In this document: one piece after another, positions 36,594 through 44,986 of the stretch
Numbering within the stretch: the first letter of the stretch is position 1
How the letters are laid out: the number at the start of each line of letters is the position of its first letter
Source: an uncultured Ruegeria sp.
GTDB lineage: Bacteria > Pseudomonadota > Alphaproteobacteria > Rhodobacterales > Rhodobacteraceae
NCBI RefSeq assembly: GCF_947497005.1
Contig: NZ_CANMFF010000001.1
Location: forward strand, 310,001-374,000
Direction of reading: 5' to 3'
Length of the DNA: 64,000 bases
Position numbers and translations under genes: made by a program
The notes under the pieces: generated by a model
Seen by the model: the letters and a program-made list of their open reading frames with translations, nothing else
Told to the model about the DNA's origin: nothing
The model's database searches: none

Positions 36594-37988
36594 TCACCCA
36601 TCAAGCGCGCCCCCTTGCCCCATTTTGCGCAGACCGTCAACAATCGTGGCCAATGCCATGCTGAGCGAACCCTTGGCGAGCACAGTATCGCCATCCCGGA
36701 TTAAACTTGGCAGTTGCTCGGCCATTTCGGCGCTGGTTTCAGACCAGAGACCGCGCTTTCCCTCGGGCAACGCATGGTGCATCGCCTGCATCAACGGGCC
36801 GATACAGTGGACCTGATCCACTTGCGCCATCGCCTTGATACCTGCCATGGCCGAGTGCATGGCCTCTTCCCGAGTACCCAGTTCTTTCATGTCGCCCAGA
36901 AACGCGATGCGGCGCGAGCCTTGCGAGGCGGCCAATACCTCCAGCGCGGCCTCCATCGAGGTTGGGTTGGCGTTATAGCTGTCATCCAGCAGTTCGATCT
37001 GCCCGCCACTGGACAACGGCAAGCTTTCGCGTACCCCGCGCCCTTTGACTGGCGACCACGCGCGCAGGCCTGCGATAGCCTGGTCCAGAACGACACCTAA
37101 TTCAACGCAAGCCGCCAGAGTACCCAGCGCATTCATGGCGAAATGCGTGCCTGCAGAATTCACTTCAAATCGGATCACGTGATCACCGACCACAGCCTCG
37201 GCTTTGACGGCGTTGGACTGTGGCTGAACATCGGTCAGCCGGTAATCCGCTGCGGTGTGGCCGAAATCAACGATCCGTGCCGCCTGTTCAAGCGCCGTTT
37301 GGCGCAGGATGTCCGCGTGGTCGATATCTGCGTTGACGATCGCGGCCCCGCCGGGTTCGAGCCCCTCAAAGATCGCAGCTTTTTCGTGCGCGATGCCTGC
37401 GACCGACTCGAAGGCTTCCAGATGCACTGCCGCCACGGTTGTGACCAACGCGACTTGCGGACGGGCCTGTTTGGCCAGCGGAGCAATTTCGCCCGGGTGG
37501 TTCATGCCGATCTCGATTACCGCAAACTCGGTGTCGCGCGGCATCCGCGCGAGGGTCAGCGGAACACCCCAATGGTTGTTATAGCTGGCCACGCTGGCAT
37601 GGGTCTTACCGTGTGTTTCAAGGATCGTCGCCAGCATTTCCTTGGTCGAAGTCTTGCCGACACTGCCCGTTACGCCCACCACACGTGCATCCGTTCGGGC
37701 CCGGGCCGCCTGTCCCAAAGCTTCGAGCCCCGTTTGTACGTCATCGACGACTAGCAGAGGTGCACCTTCAGGCACATCGTCGGGAATACGAGAAACAAGT
37801 GCCGCCGCAGCGCCTTTTTCCAGCGCCTGCGCCACGAAATCATGCCCGTCCCGCGCCGCTTTCAACGCCACGAACAGATCGCCGGGCTGAAGGGTGCGGG
37901 TGTCGATGGACACGCCATTTGCGGCCCAATCGCTCGTTGCCTGCCCTCCGGTAGCCTCAGCGGCCTCGGACGCCGTCCAGAGTGTCAT
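36594..37988 (-). CDS. murF: UDP-MurNAc-tripeptide D-alanyl-D-alanine ligase MurF
   Basis: Fourth Mur ligase, adding D-Ala-D-Ala supplied by Ddl (464 residues). The N-domain has GVSIDTRTLQPGDLFVALKAARDGHDF; the ATP loop GVTGSVGKTSTKE is at 105-117; YNNHWGVPLTLARMP and EIGMNHPGEI carry substrate and metal residues; the C-domain has LLDDSYNANPTSMEAAL and IAFLGDMKELG. Start ATG 37988 overlaps the murE stop as ATGA, so the two are translationally coupled. Confidence 0.96.
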   Translation of the reverse strand: MTLWTASEAAEATGGQATSDWAANGVSIDTRTLQPGDLFVALKAARDGHDFVAQALEKGAAAALVSRIPDDVPEGAPLLVVDDVQTGLEALGQAARARTDARVVGVTGSVGKTSTKEMLATILETHGKTHASVASYNNHWGVPLTLARMPRDTEFAVIEIGMNHPGEIAPLAKQARPQVALVTTVAAVHLEAFESVAGIAHEKAAIFEGLEPGGAAIVNADIDHADILRQTALEQAARIVDFGHTAADYRLTDVQPQSNAVKAEAVVGDHVIRFEVNSAGTHFAMNALGTLAACVELGVVLDQAIAGLRAWSPVKGRGVRESLPLSSGGQIELLDDSYNANPTSMEAALEVLAASQGSRRIAFLGDMKELGTREEAMHSAMAGIKAMAQVDQVHCIGPLMQAMHHALPEGKRGLWSETSAEMAEQLPSLIRDGDTVLAKGSLSMALATIVDGLRKMGQGGALDG

Positions 37989-39484
37989 GCGACCCTCCCG
38001 TCCAGCGCGGCAACGGAAATGCTGGCCTGCTCCACATCATCGAATGGCAGGACCTGATCGCCCACGATTTGCCCGGTTTCATGGCCCTTTCCTGCGATCA
38101 AAAGCGCGTCGCCGGGTTGTAGAGCATCGATGCCGCGCAAAATGGCTTCGGCACGGTCACCGACCTCGGTCACACTGGTGTCGCCTGCGGCTTGCAAAGC
38201 GCCTGCCATGACGGCTGCGCGGATGCTGGACGGATCTTCGCTGCGCGGGTTGTCATCGGTGACAAAGACCACGTCTGCGTGGGTTGCAGCCGCTTTGCCC
38301 ATCAGGGGGCGTTTTGTAGCGTCGCGGTCGCCACCTGCGCCGACAATGGCAATCAAACGACCCATCACATGGGGGCGCAGCGCCTTCAGAGCCGTGGCCA
38401 CGGCGTCAGGCGTGTGGGCGTAATCCACAAAAACCGTTGCGCCATTGTTGCGGGTTGCAGCCAATTGCATCCGCCCCCGAACCGTCGTCAGGTGCGGCAG
38501 GGTTTCAAAGACCTTATCGGGGTTGTCGCCTGCGGAGATCACCAGCCCGCAGGCCAGCAGGATGTTTTCGGCCTGGAACCCACCGATCAAATTCAGACGG
38601 GTCTGGAAGGTTCTGCCCTGCCACGCAAAGCGCAGATCCTGTCCGGTGGCATCAAACCGCTGGTTGATCAGGCACAGATCGGCATCACCCAGACCAACGC
38701 TCAGCATCGACTGACCCCGCGCCTCGGCGATCCGCCTGACCTGAGCCCCCTTTGGGTCGCTCAGATTGATTACGGTGGTTCCATCCTGCGGCAAAACACG
38801 GTCGAACAGGCCCATTTTGGCAGCGAAATAAGCTTCAAACGTTTCGTGGTAGTCCAGATGGTCCTGTGTGAAATTCGAGAACCCGGCCGCGGTCAGATGC
38901 ACGCCGTCAAGACGGCGCTGTTCAAGGCCGTGGGATGAGGCCTCCATCGCGGCATGGGTCACGCCGTTTTCGGCGGCTTCCGCCAGACAGCGGTGCAGAG
39001 TGATCGGCTCGGGCGTGGTGTGAGCCAGTGGAGCGGTCCACGCGCCCTCGACCCCAGTGGTGCCGAGGTTGACGGCAGCGTGGCCAAGTTCGGTCCAGAT
39101 CTGACGCACGAAGGTGGCAACAGACGTTTTGCCGTTCGTTCCGGTGACAGCGACGATGGTTTTCGGCTGCGCGCCGAACCACAGCGCGGCAGCACCGGCC
39201 AGCGCCTGTCGCGGGTCTTCGACCACAACCAGTGCCGCGTCCGAGACTGCAAGCTCTCGCGCCGCGATCTCGGCCCCTTCGGCATCGGTCAGGATCGCGG
39301 ATGCCCCCATGCGCAGGGCGAATTGGATGAAATCTCCGCCATGAACGCGGGTGCCGGGAAGGGCTGCGAAAAGATAGCCGTCTTTCACCTCGCGGCTGTC
39401 AACGGCAAGACCCATGATATCGGGGTTTGCGCCCCCTCTTGCGGTCAGGGCCAGTTGGTTGAGTTTTTTCGTCCTTGTGCCCAT
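37985..39484 (-). CDS. murE: UDP-MurNAc-tripeptide synthetase MurE (meso-DAP type)
   Basis: Third Mur ligase (499 residues). The N-domain has DSREVKDGYLFAALPGTRVHGGDF, the ATP loop GTNGKTS is at 115-121, and the substrate segment MEASSHGLEQRRLDGV with FTQDHLDYH follows. The residue-choice motif DNPRSEDP at 411-418 is the DNPR form that selects meso-diaminopimelate rather than lysine, as expected for a Gram-negative. The start is ATG 39484, 22 bases after the ftsI stop; the stop overlaps murF. Confidence 0.96.
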   Translation of the reverse strand: MGTRTKKLNQLALTARGGANPDIMGLAVDSREVKDGYLFAALPGTRVHGGDFIQFALRMGASAILTDAEGAEIAARELAVSDAALVVVEDPRQALAGAAALWFGAQPKTIVAVTGTNGKTSVATFVRQIWTELGHAAVNLGTTGVEGAWTAPLAHTTPEPITLHRCLAEAAENGVTHAAMEASSHGLEQRRLDGVHLTAAGFSNFTQDHLDYHETFEAYFAAKMGLFDRVLPQDGTTVINLSDPKGAQVRRIAEARGQSMLSVGLGDADLCLINQRFDATGQDLRFAWQGRTFQTRLNLIGGFQAENILLACGLVISAGDNPDKVFETLPHLTTVRGRMQLAATRNNGATVFVDYAHTPDAVATALKALRPHVMGRLIAIVGAGGDRDATKRPLMGKAAATHADVVFVTDDNPRSEDPSSIRAAVMAGALQAAGDTSVTEVGDRAEAILRGIDALQPGDALLIAGKGHETGQIVGDQVLPFDDVEQASISVAALDGRVA

Positions 39485-39506
39485 GACCCACCTCTTGCCG
39501 GACAGC

Positions 39507-41294
39507 CTAGTTTGAGGTCAGCGTTATAGCAGCGCCCGCCTCAGGCTCAAGCCGGGGACGCAGGCCCAGTAGGGGGGCAACGCGACCGATAAGTTCAGCG
39601 GCAACCGGCACCGCCGTCCAACCCGCCGTGCGTCGTTTTTCGCCGTAAGCCAGAATCGAGGGCTCATCCAGCGTGACGATCAGAACGTATTGCGGATCAT
39701 AGGCCGGAAAGATCGTTGCGAAGGTGGCAATGACCTTGTCATCATAGTACCCGCCACGCGGCTTGGGCTTGTCCGCCGTACCGGTTTTGCCCGCCACGTC
39801 ATATCCCTTGACCTCGCCAAAGCTGGCGGTGCCGTCTGTCACCACCTTGCGCAGCATTTTCTGCGCCTGACGCGCGGTGCCCTGTGACATGACACGCGGG
39901 CCGTATTGCGGGCCGTTCTGGCGCAGGATGGTCGGGCTGACATAGTGTCCGCCATTTGCAATCGTCGCATACCCGGCGGCCAGATGCATCGGGCTGGTCG
40001 ACAGGCCATGGCCATAAGAAATTGTCACGGTGCTGAGCTCGCCCCATTTCTTCGGCTTCAGCGGCGCACCGCCCTTGGCCTCGACAATCTCGAACGGGGT
40101 CGGGTCGAACATACCAAGCGCGTTCAGGAAATCCTGCTGTCGCTGGGACCCGATTTGCAGTGCCAAGCGCCCTGTGCCACGGTTTGAGCTGTGAACAATC
40201 ACATCCGCCACACTGATTTTACCGTAATTCTTGCCGTTGAATTCACCAATCGGGAAGCGTCCGATCTTCATCGGGCCAGATGTATCGATGATGGTGTTCG
40301 AATTCACCAACCCAAGCTCAACCGCCTGCGCAGCAGTGAAAATCTTAAACACCGATCCCAACTCATAGACGCCCTGCACATAGCGGTTGAACAGCGGGCT
40401 GTCCGAGGGGTCAAATCCCGAGGTCGGTGGGCGTGGTCGGTCATTCGGGTCAAATGAAGGCAGCGAGGCGGCGGAAACAACCTCACCCGTATGGGCGTTC
40501 ATCAAAACGGCCGAGGCACCCTTGGCGTTCATGATCTTCATACCGCCATAAAGAACCTGCTCTACCGCCGCCTGGATGGTCAGGTCCAGCGACAGCTGCA
40601 GCGGCTTGTTGCCGTTGGCCGGGTCGCGCAGATAATCGTCGAACTGCTTTTCCACGCCAGCGACGCCGATCACTTCGGCGGCGCTGACGCCTTCGCGGCC
40701 GAAACCGGACCCACCCAGAATATGCGCGGCCAGACGGCCGTTGGGATACAGCCGCATTTCACGCGGGCCGAACAGGATGCCGGGATCACCGATGTCATGG
40801 ACGGCCTGCTTCTGCTCGGGCGAGATGCGTTTTTTGATCCACAGGAACTTGCGATTTCCGGTGAAATCTTTAACTAGACGCTCTTTTTCCAGATCGGGGA
40901 AAATCGCCACCAGCTGATCCGCAGCGGCAACCGGGTCGATCATCAGCGGCGGCTGGGCGTAAACGGAATAAGTGTCCAGGTTGGTCGCCAGAATACGACC
41001 CTCGCGGTCGACAACATTGGCGCGCTGCATGGCGATTGCGGCCCCCGGCGCGCTGGCCAGCGGCTCTTGCGCCTCAGAAGTTGCCAACATGCCCATGCGG
41101 ACACCGACGACCGAAAACGCGCAGAAAAAGAACAGACCCAACACAAGCAGACGCCCTTCGGCGCGGGCGCGGGCGCGGTCTTTCATGTCTTCATGGCGTT
41201 TGCGGATGTTCTCACGCTCGATCACCTTGGGGTTTTCGCCCCGGGCGCGGGCGTCAAGGATACGGGCCAGAGGGCGCAGCGGGGTGCGTGTCAT
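39507..41294 (-). CDS. ftsI: Septal transpeptidase FtsI (PBP3)
   Basis: Class B penicillin-binding protein that cross-links septal peptidoglycan with FtsW (595 residues). A cytoplasmic basic N-terminus precedes one membrane segment (LLVLGLFFFCAFSVVGVRMG, about 49-68). The pedestal domain has NVVDREGRILATNLDTYSVYA. Transpeptidase motifs are SVFK (Ser314, Lys317), SSN (369-371) and KTG (503-505). The ATG at 41294 overlaps the ftsL stop as ATGA. The basic N-terminus is longer than in E. coli, as is common in alphaproteobacteria. Confidence 0.96.
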   Translation of the reverse strand: MTRTPLRPLARILDARARGENPKVIERENIRKRHEDMKDRARARAEGRLLVLGLFFFCAFSVVGVRMGMLATSEAQEPLASAPGAAIAMQRANVVDREGRILATNLDTYSVYAQPPLMIDPVAAADQLVAIFPDLEKERLVKDFTGNRKFLWIKKRISPEQKQAVHDIGDPGILFGPREMRLYPNGRLAAHILGGSGFGREGVSAAEVIGVAGVEKQFDDYLRDPANGNKPLQLSLDLTIQAAVEQVLYGGMKIMNAKGASAVLMNAHTGEVVSAASLPSFDPNDRPRPPTSGFDPSDSPLFNRYVQGVYELGSVFKIFTAAQAVELGLVNSNTIIDTSGPMKIGRFPIGEFNGKNYGKISVADVIVHSSNRGTGRLALQIGSQRQQDFLNALGMFDPTPFEIVEAKGGAPLKPKKWGELSTVTISYGHGLSTSPMHLAAGYATIANGGHYVSPTILRQNGPQYGPRVMSQGTARQAQKMLRKVVTDGTASFGEVKGYDVAGKTGTADKPKPRGGYYDDKVIATFATIFPAYDPQYVLIVTLDEPSILAYGEKRRTAGWTAVPVAAELIGRVAPLLGLRPRLEPEAGAAITLTSN

Positions 41295-41659
41295 GGGATC
41301 TGCACCTCGCCCAATGCCTGAATGTCCGTGATGGCCTGCAATTCAATCGGATCGACGATAGGCAGGTCCGGGTCTTCTGCATAGGCAATCTGATCGGCGC
41401 GCCCGAACTGTTCGGCCCGCAGCGGCAGCAGGCCAAGGCGTTCAAAGTTCAGGTCGGCCAGTTCGCGCAGCCGGTCGGGACGGTTCAGATAGGCCCATTC
41501 GGCGTTCAGAACGGCCAAGCGTACTTGCGCCATACCGATTTCGCGCTGCAGGGATTGCGTTTCTTTTGCCACCTGCTGGGTGCGGTAGTTTTCCTGATAG
41601 GCCCACAATGCCAGCCCAAACACGGACAGAGCAGTCAACACATACAAAACACTCTTCAT
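41291..41659 (-). CDS. ftsL: Cell division protein FtsL
   Basis: Bitopic protein of 122 residues. A membrane segment at the very N-terminus ([21 protein letters not shown]) is followed by a coiled coil ([31 protein letters not shown]) and the conserved [19 protein letters not shown]. FtsL pairs with FtsB and FtsQ to activate FtsW-FtsI. The C-terminal 40 residues are acidic and less conserved. It overlaps rsmH at its start and ftsI at its end, both as ATGA, so all three are coupled. Confidence 0.93.
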   Translation of the reverse strand: MKSVLYVLTALSVFGLALWAYQENYRTQQVAKETQSLQREIGMAQVRLAVLNAEWAYLNRPDRLRELADLNFERLGLLPLRAEQFGRADQIAYAEDPDLPIVDPIELQAITDIQALGEVQIP

Positions 41660-42648
41660 CTCGCCCTTCCCCCAAGCTGCGGCATCCCGATGGCTCGTGC
41701 CTCGATTTCCCCCGACGGCGCCTCAGTTCGTATTGCGACGCGCAGCTTGGCCGAGCGTGCGCGCGGATTCTCCTGCAATTCCTGTTCGTCAGGACCCACC
41801 GCCTTGCGGGTCTTCAGCGTGAATTGCGGCTGTTCCTGTTCCATCTCGGGTGCATAACGGTTCGCACGCCCGGTCTTGCCCGCACGGGATTGGAAGAACC
41901 GCTTTACCATCCGATCCTCGATGGAATGAAAGGTGACAACGGCCAGTTGCCCGCCAGGTTTCAAAGCGCGTTCGGCGGCCATGAGCCCTTGGTACAGTTC
42001 TTCGTACTCCGCATTCACAGCAATGCGCAGGCCCTGAAAGCTACGCGTCGCAGGATGAGATTGTCCCGGTTTAGGCCGCGGCAGGCAGGATTCGATGATC
42101 TCGGTCAGACGTAGGGTCGTTGTGATCGGTTCTTCCGTCCGCGCCCTGACAATTGCCTTGGCAATCCGACGGCTGGCGCGTTCTTCGCCGTAGTGGAACA
42201 AGATATCTGCCAACTGAACTTCGGTCGCGGTGTTCACCAGATCGGCGGCACTTTCGCCCTTTTGACTCATCCGCATGTCCAGCGGGCCGTCTTTCATGAA
42301 GGAAAAGCCGCGTTCGGCCAGGTCCAGCTGCATCGAAGACACACCAAGATCCAACACAACGCCGTCCAGATCTTGCGCATATTCATCCATGCGCGAAAAC
42401 ACACCCTGCTGCATCACCAGCCGGTCGCCATAGTCACCGACCCAATCCGCTACCATCTCAAAGGCCAGCGGATCGCGATCAACGCCGATAACCTTGTCAG
42501 CTCCTGCATTGAGCAACCCGCGCGTGTATCCGCCTGCCCCAAAGGTGCCGTCCAACCAAACGCCGCACACCGGAGACACCGCGGCCAGCAATGGACGCAG
42601 CAATACAGGAATATGAGGTTTATTAGAGGAGGGGATAGCGCCGGACAT
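41656..42648 (-). CDS. rsmH: 16S rRNA (cytosine-1402-N4) methyltransferase RsmH
   Basis: SAM-dependent methyltransferase of 330 residues that modifies C1402 in the ribosomal decoding site. N-terminal [13 protein letters not shown] is the conserved opening. The SAM loop is [45 protein letters not shown] and [14 protein letters not shown] follow; late marks are RTFxG-like [14 protein letters not shown] and [18 protein letters not shown]. The ATG at 42648 is four bases after the mraZ stop. An open frame reaching further into mraZ is an overlap artefact. Confidence 0.96.
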   Translation of the reverse strand: MSGAIPSSNKPHIPVLLRPLLAAVSPVCGVWLDGTFGAGGYTRGLLNAGADKVIGVDRDPLAFEMVADWVGDYGDRLVMQQGVFSRMDEYAQDLDGVVLDLGVSSMQLDLAERGFSFMKDGPLDMRMSQKGESAADLVNTATEVQLADILFHYGEERASRRIAKAIVRARTEEPITTTLRLTEIIESCLPRPKPGQSHPATRSFQGLRIAVNAEYEELYQGLMAAERALKPGGQLAVVTFHSIEDRMVKRFFQSRAGKTGRANRYAPEMEQEQPQFTLKTRKAVGPDEQELQENPRARSAKLRVAIRTEAPSGEIEARAIGMPQLGGRAR

Positions 42649-42652
42649 GCCG

Positions 42653-43156
42653 TCACGCGTCCCCGACGCCATCGAGATAGACCATCGGGTCAAAATCGTC
42701 GGGCAGATCGTCCATCCACTCTTCAGCCTTGGCCAGTTCCTCGACCTCGTAGGTCTCGGGCTTCCAGATCTGGAACGTGTCACCGGCGGCGATAAAGAAC
42801 GCCTCATTCTCAAGGTCGATCTTGGTGCGCAGCTTGGCGGGCAGAACCAGACGCCCGGTTTCATCCACGTTTGTCGGGAACGACTGGCCGTGGAACATGC
42901 GCTGCAACATTTTGCGCTCCATTGAACCACGCGGAAGCGCGTCAATCTTGGCGTCGACCTCGTCAATCGCCTGCATCGTATAACATTCAAGGAATTTGCG
43001 GCGGTGGTCACCGTAGACAATCACAAGTTCTGGAGAGTCACCGGGCTGCCAGTTGGGATCGGACGCTTCAAGCACACGGCGAAACGAGGCCGGGATCGAG
43101 ACCCTGCCCTTCGTGTCCACCTTATGGTGGCCTTCACCTCTAAACCTGCGCGCCAA
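42653..43156 (-). CDS. mraZ: Transcriptional regulator MraZ
   Basis: First gene of the dcw cluster (167 residues). MraZ is an AbrB-like DNA-binding protein that represses its own cluster in other bacteria. Two SpoVT/AbrB domains are seen: [19 protein letters not shown] near residue 12 and [36 protein letters not shown] in the second half. The start is TTG at 43156 ([14 protein letters not shown]), supported by AAAGGGA about ten bases upstream. No ATG fits the family start. The length is slightly above the E. coli 152 residues. Confidence 0.94.
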   Translation of the reverse strand: MARRFRGEGHHKVDTKGRVSIPASFRRVLEASDPNWQPGDSPELVIVYGDHRRKFLECYTMQAIDEVDAKIDALPRGSMERKMLQRMFHGQSFPTNVDETGRLVLPAKLRTKIDLENEAFFIAAGDTFQIWKPETYEVEELAKAEEWMDDLPDDFDPMVYLDGVGDA

Positions 43157-43900
43157 GACGACTGTCCCTTTCGCTTGCGCCCCACTTGAAATTCACGTCC
43201 CCCAGAAGGTAAAAACGGCGAGTTGATCTGCTGCCACTGATCAACCCGCCGCATTGACCCGCTTTGCGGGATGTCCAGCTGCACGCGCCACCTGGGGGGA
43301 TGTCTGCTCGCCCGCGCGCCGGATCTCTTGATTGATGAAAGCGAGATGCCTGTATGAAACCTGATTATTTTTGGTCGGGGTCGTTTGGTGCCCCTGCTGC
43401 CTCGTCCTCATCGGATGCATAAGGGATGCCATGGGAATTCATGGAAATCAATAGGAAAATTGTGGAGCGTGTCACACGGAACACGCCAAAAACATAGTAT
43501 CACACTGAAATTGGAGCGCCACGACACCATTTGTAGGACAAAGCGAGTATGAAGCCGCTATATATAGGAAATTTCGGGTGTGAAATTTTTTCCCATGAAT
43601 TCCCGAAAAACTTTGGAATATGCCATTAAGTGTGGAAAAACTGCGCGCCTTTGGGCAGCCGTATCACAGAATCGCTCGGATTTCCTGAGTAATTCAGGCC
43701 TGACGTTCCTCGAAAACCAACACTACCCATGATTTCCCATTGGACGCCGATCGCGCACTTTGCGGCACAGGAAACAGGTGAACCGCCGCGCTTCGCGGTG
43801 GTACTTCTTTCGCGGACGCGTCCCGAGATGCTTTAAATCGCACAAATTCCCGTCGATCGTGCCCAATTCACATGCAGGTCATCAGACCGTTGTGATCGGG
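43157..43900 (-). promoter_or_regulatory. Long upstream region of mraZ, no gene seen
   Basis: About 740 bases, AT-rich in the middle, with no supportable gene on either strand. On the minus strand TGGGGG (43199-43204) and TGGGGC (43179-43184) lie 20 bases apart just before mraZ and could be MraZ boxes. Other structures: a GCGTGT/ACACGC inverted repeat at 43467-43486; the palindrome CTATATATAG (43558-43567); a 12-base inverted repeat GGGAATTCATGG (43433-43444) against 43592-43604; a DnaA-box-like TTTTCCACA on the minus strand (43631-43639); and a 9-bp hairpin at 43782-43802. I looked for rnpB signatures and found none. Confidence 0.45.
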
Positions 43901-43901
43901 G

Positions 43902-43930
43902 TTGAAAAGTGACCTAGGGTAATAGCTATG
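43902..43930 (+). promoter_or_regulatory. Candidate heat-shock-type promoter of the DUF1127 gene
   Basis: TTGAAA at 43902-43907 is a good -35 element of RpoH-type or vegetative promoters; the -10 could be around GGTAATAGCTATGT (43919-43932). In Rhodobacter the equivalent gene is controlled by RpoHI/RpoHII, so a stress promoter is expected here. The -10 is not clear, hence the low score. Confidence 0.3.
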
Positions 43931-43983
43931 TTTTACAGGCCTGTTTTTGACGTTGGGGAAAAAACTGAGCCAATCTATGCATT

Positions 43984-43998
43984 TGCTGCATAGCAGCA
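43984..43998. promoter_or_regulatory. TGCTGC-ATA-GCAGCA palindrome
   Basis: Perfect 6-base arms around ATA, containing CTGC-N3-GCAG. This matches the form reported for the polyhydroxyalkanoate regulator PhaR in Rhodobacter and Paracoccus. Further TGC-rich copies follow (GTGCAATCGCAGCATTTGC, 44017-44035). It lies about 100 bases before the DUF1127 start. Confidence 0.4.
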
Positions 43999-44099
43999 TT
44001 GATGACGTGACCCATTGTGCAATCGCAGCATTTGCTTATTTTCAGTCTCAAGCAAGGGCCGAGCGATATCGGCAAAGCAAAAAGATACGGATGATGAGC

Positions 44100-44324
44100 A
44101 TGGCAGTTGCAAGCACACAAACAGCACTGAAGAGCGCACCGGCGTTCGGGTTCGGCGCACTGGTAGAAAACGCAAAAATCCGGTTCGTGCGCCATCGCAT
44201 GTACCGCCAGACCGTCAGTGAACTGTCCGCTCTGTCCAATCGTGAACTGGCAGATCTTGGCCTGCACCGCTCCATGATCCGTCGCGTGGCCATGCAGGCC
44301 GCAAACGATCAAATCGCGCGATAA
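44100..44324 (+). CDS. DUF1127 small protein (CcaF1-like)
   Basis: From ATG 44100 the product has 74 residues. The C-terminal half is a DUF1127 domain: RFVRHRMYRQTVSELSALSNRELADLGLHRSMIRRVAMQ, an Arg-rich helical element. The start has ACGGA about eight bases upstream; ATG at 44091 and 44094 are alternatives, and the frame is open to 43947 but without family support. In Rhodobacter sphaeroides the counterpart CcaF1 is an RNA-binding protein co-transcribed with the CcsR small RNAs and affects their processing. The same layout follows here, which makes that role likely. Cytoplasmic. Confidence 0.88.
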   Translation: MAVASTQTALKSAPAFGFGALVENAKIRFVRHRMYRQTVSELSALSNRELADLGLHRSMIRRVAMQAANDQIAR

Positions 44325-44345
44325 GCGCGCAACACATACCGAGAT

Positions 44346-44414
44346 CAGACCCTTACTCCTCCCTTAGGGTCTGTAATTAGCGGCAACGTCTCTCCTCCTC
44401 CCTGACGTTGCCGC
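44346..44414 (+). ncRNA. Cuckoo (CcsR-like) small RNA unit A
   Basis: Two hairpins six bases apart. Hairpin 1: 8-bp stem CAGACCCT/AGGGTCTG (44346-44373) with CTCCTCCC in its loop. Hairpin 2: perfect 11-bp stem GCGGCAACGTC/GACGTTGCCGC (44380-44414) with CCTCCTCCC at 44394-44402 in a 13-base loop. The unit starts 21 bases behind the DUF1127 stop. Two CCUCCUCCC-loop hairpins per RNA is the defining form of CcsR ('conserved CCUCCUCCC motif stress-induced') RNAs. The exposed motif could pair with Shine-Dalgarno-like GGGAGG sites in mRNAs. Confidence 0.88.
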
Positions 44415-44449
44415 ACCTAATACCGGCCTCAACTCCGCCGGAAACTGAT

Positions 44450-44526
44450 ACATCGGGGCTCTCCTCCTCCCTGCCTTGATGTTGAAAGCGCGCGGCGACG
44501 TCTTCCTCCTCCCTGACGTCGCCGCG
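44450..44526 (+). ncRNA. Cuckoo (CcsR-like) small RNA unit B
   Basis: Hairpin 3: ACATCGGGGC (44450-44459) pairs with GCCTTGATGT (44473-44482) using two G-U pairs, loop motif CCTCCTCCC at 44463-44471. Hairpin 4: perfect 12-bp stem CGCGGCGACGTC/GACGTCGCCGCG (44491-44526) with the motif at 44505-44513. The spacer between hairpins is eight bases. The unit lies 35 bases after unit A, the same distance as from B to C. Hairpins 3 and 5 are near copies, so the units arose by duplication. Confidence 0.88.
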
Positions 44527-44561
44527 TCTTCCTCATTCCGGGTTCAAACCCGGGTTCGGAT

Positions 44562-44639
44562 ACATCGGGGCTCTCCTCCTCCCTGCTCTGATGTTGACAA
44601 GACGGCGGTTCCCTCCTCCCTGGGGACCGCCGTTTTTTG
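44562..44639 (+). ncRNA. Cuckoo (CcsR-like) small RNA unit C with terminator
   Basis: Hairpin 5: ACATCGGGGC (44562-44571) with GCTCTGATGT (44585-44594), motif at 44575-44583. Hairpin 6: ACGGCGGTTCCC/GGGGACCGCCGT (44602-44633, one G-U pair) with the motif at 44612-44620, followed by a run of T residues. The last hairpin thus doubles as the Rho-independent terminator of the whole DUF1127-small-RNA transcript. Confidence 0.9.
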
Positions 44640-44691
44640 TTTTGGGTCATTGGTGTAGGATGGCGTCCTGATTTCTGATCCGGAGGACGTT

Positions 44692-44982
44692 ATGGCAGCC
44701 TATTTCATCGCGCAGATTGATATCCACGACCCGGACGGGTATCAGGACTATCTTGCAGGCTTCATGCCGATCTTCGACCGCCACGGAGGCCGCTTGCTGA
44801 CGATCTCGTCCAAACCGGTCGAACGAATCGAAGGCAAATGGCCTGAAGGCGGGATTGTGTTGATGGAGTTTCCGGACCTTGCGGCGGCAAAAGCCTGGAA
44901 AGACGACCCCGATTACATCGAGCTGGCGAAGATCCGGCAAGCCACTGCCTCGACTAATCTGGTTCTAGTCGAAGGGATCTAA
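44692..44982 (+). CDS. DUF1330 domain protein
   Basis: Protein of 96 residues of the dimeric alpha/beta barrel kind: AAYFIAQIDIHDPDGYQDYLAGFMPIFDRHGGRLLTISSKPVERIEGKWPEG, then IVLMEFPDLAAAKAWKDDPDYIELAKIRQ. DUF1330 proteins are small cytoplasmic proteins without an established reaction. A CGGAGG six bases before the ATG is a strong ribosome-binding site. It follows the small-RNA terminator, so it should have its own promoter in the 50 bases before it. It converges with uvrD, four bases apart. Confidence 0.92.
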   Translation: MAAYFIAQIDIHDPDGYQDYLAGFMPIFDRHGGRLLTISSKPVERIEGKWPEGGIVLMEFPDLAAAKAWKDDPDYIELAKIRQATASTNLVLVEGI

Positions 44983-44986
44983 CACC

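Noticed and set aside
43157-43950. Possible RNase P RNA gene upstream of mraZ
   Set aside because: I looked for the GAGGAAAGTC-type core on both strands and did not find it.
43947-44099. N-terminal extension of the DUF1127 protein
   Set aside because: The open frame exists, but known DUF1127 proteins of this kind start near the ATG at 44100, and the segment holds the TGC palindrome of the control region.
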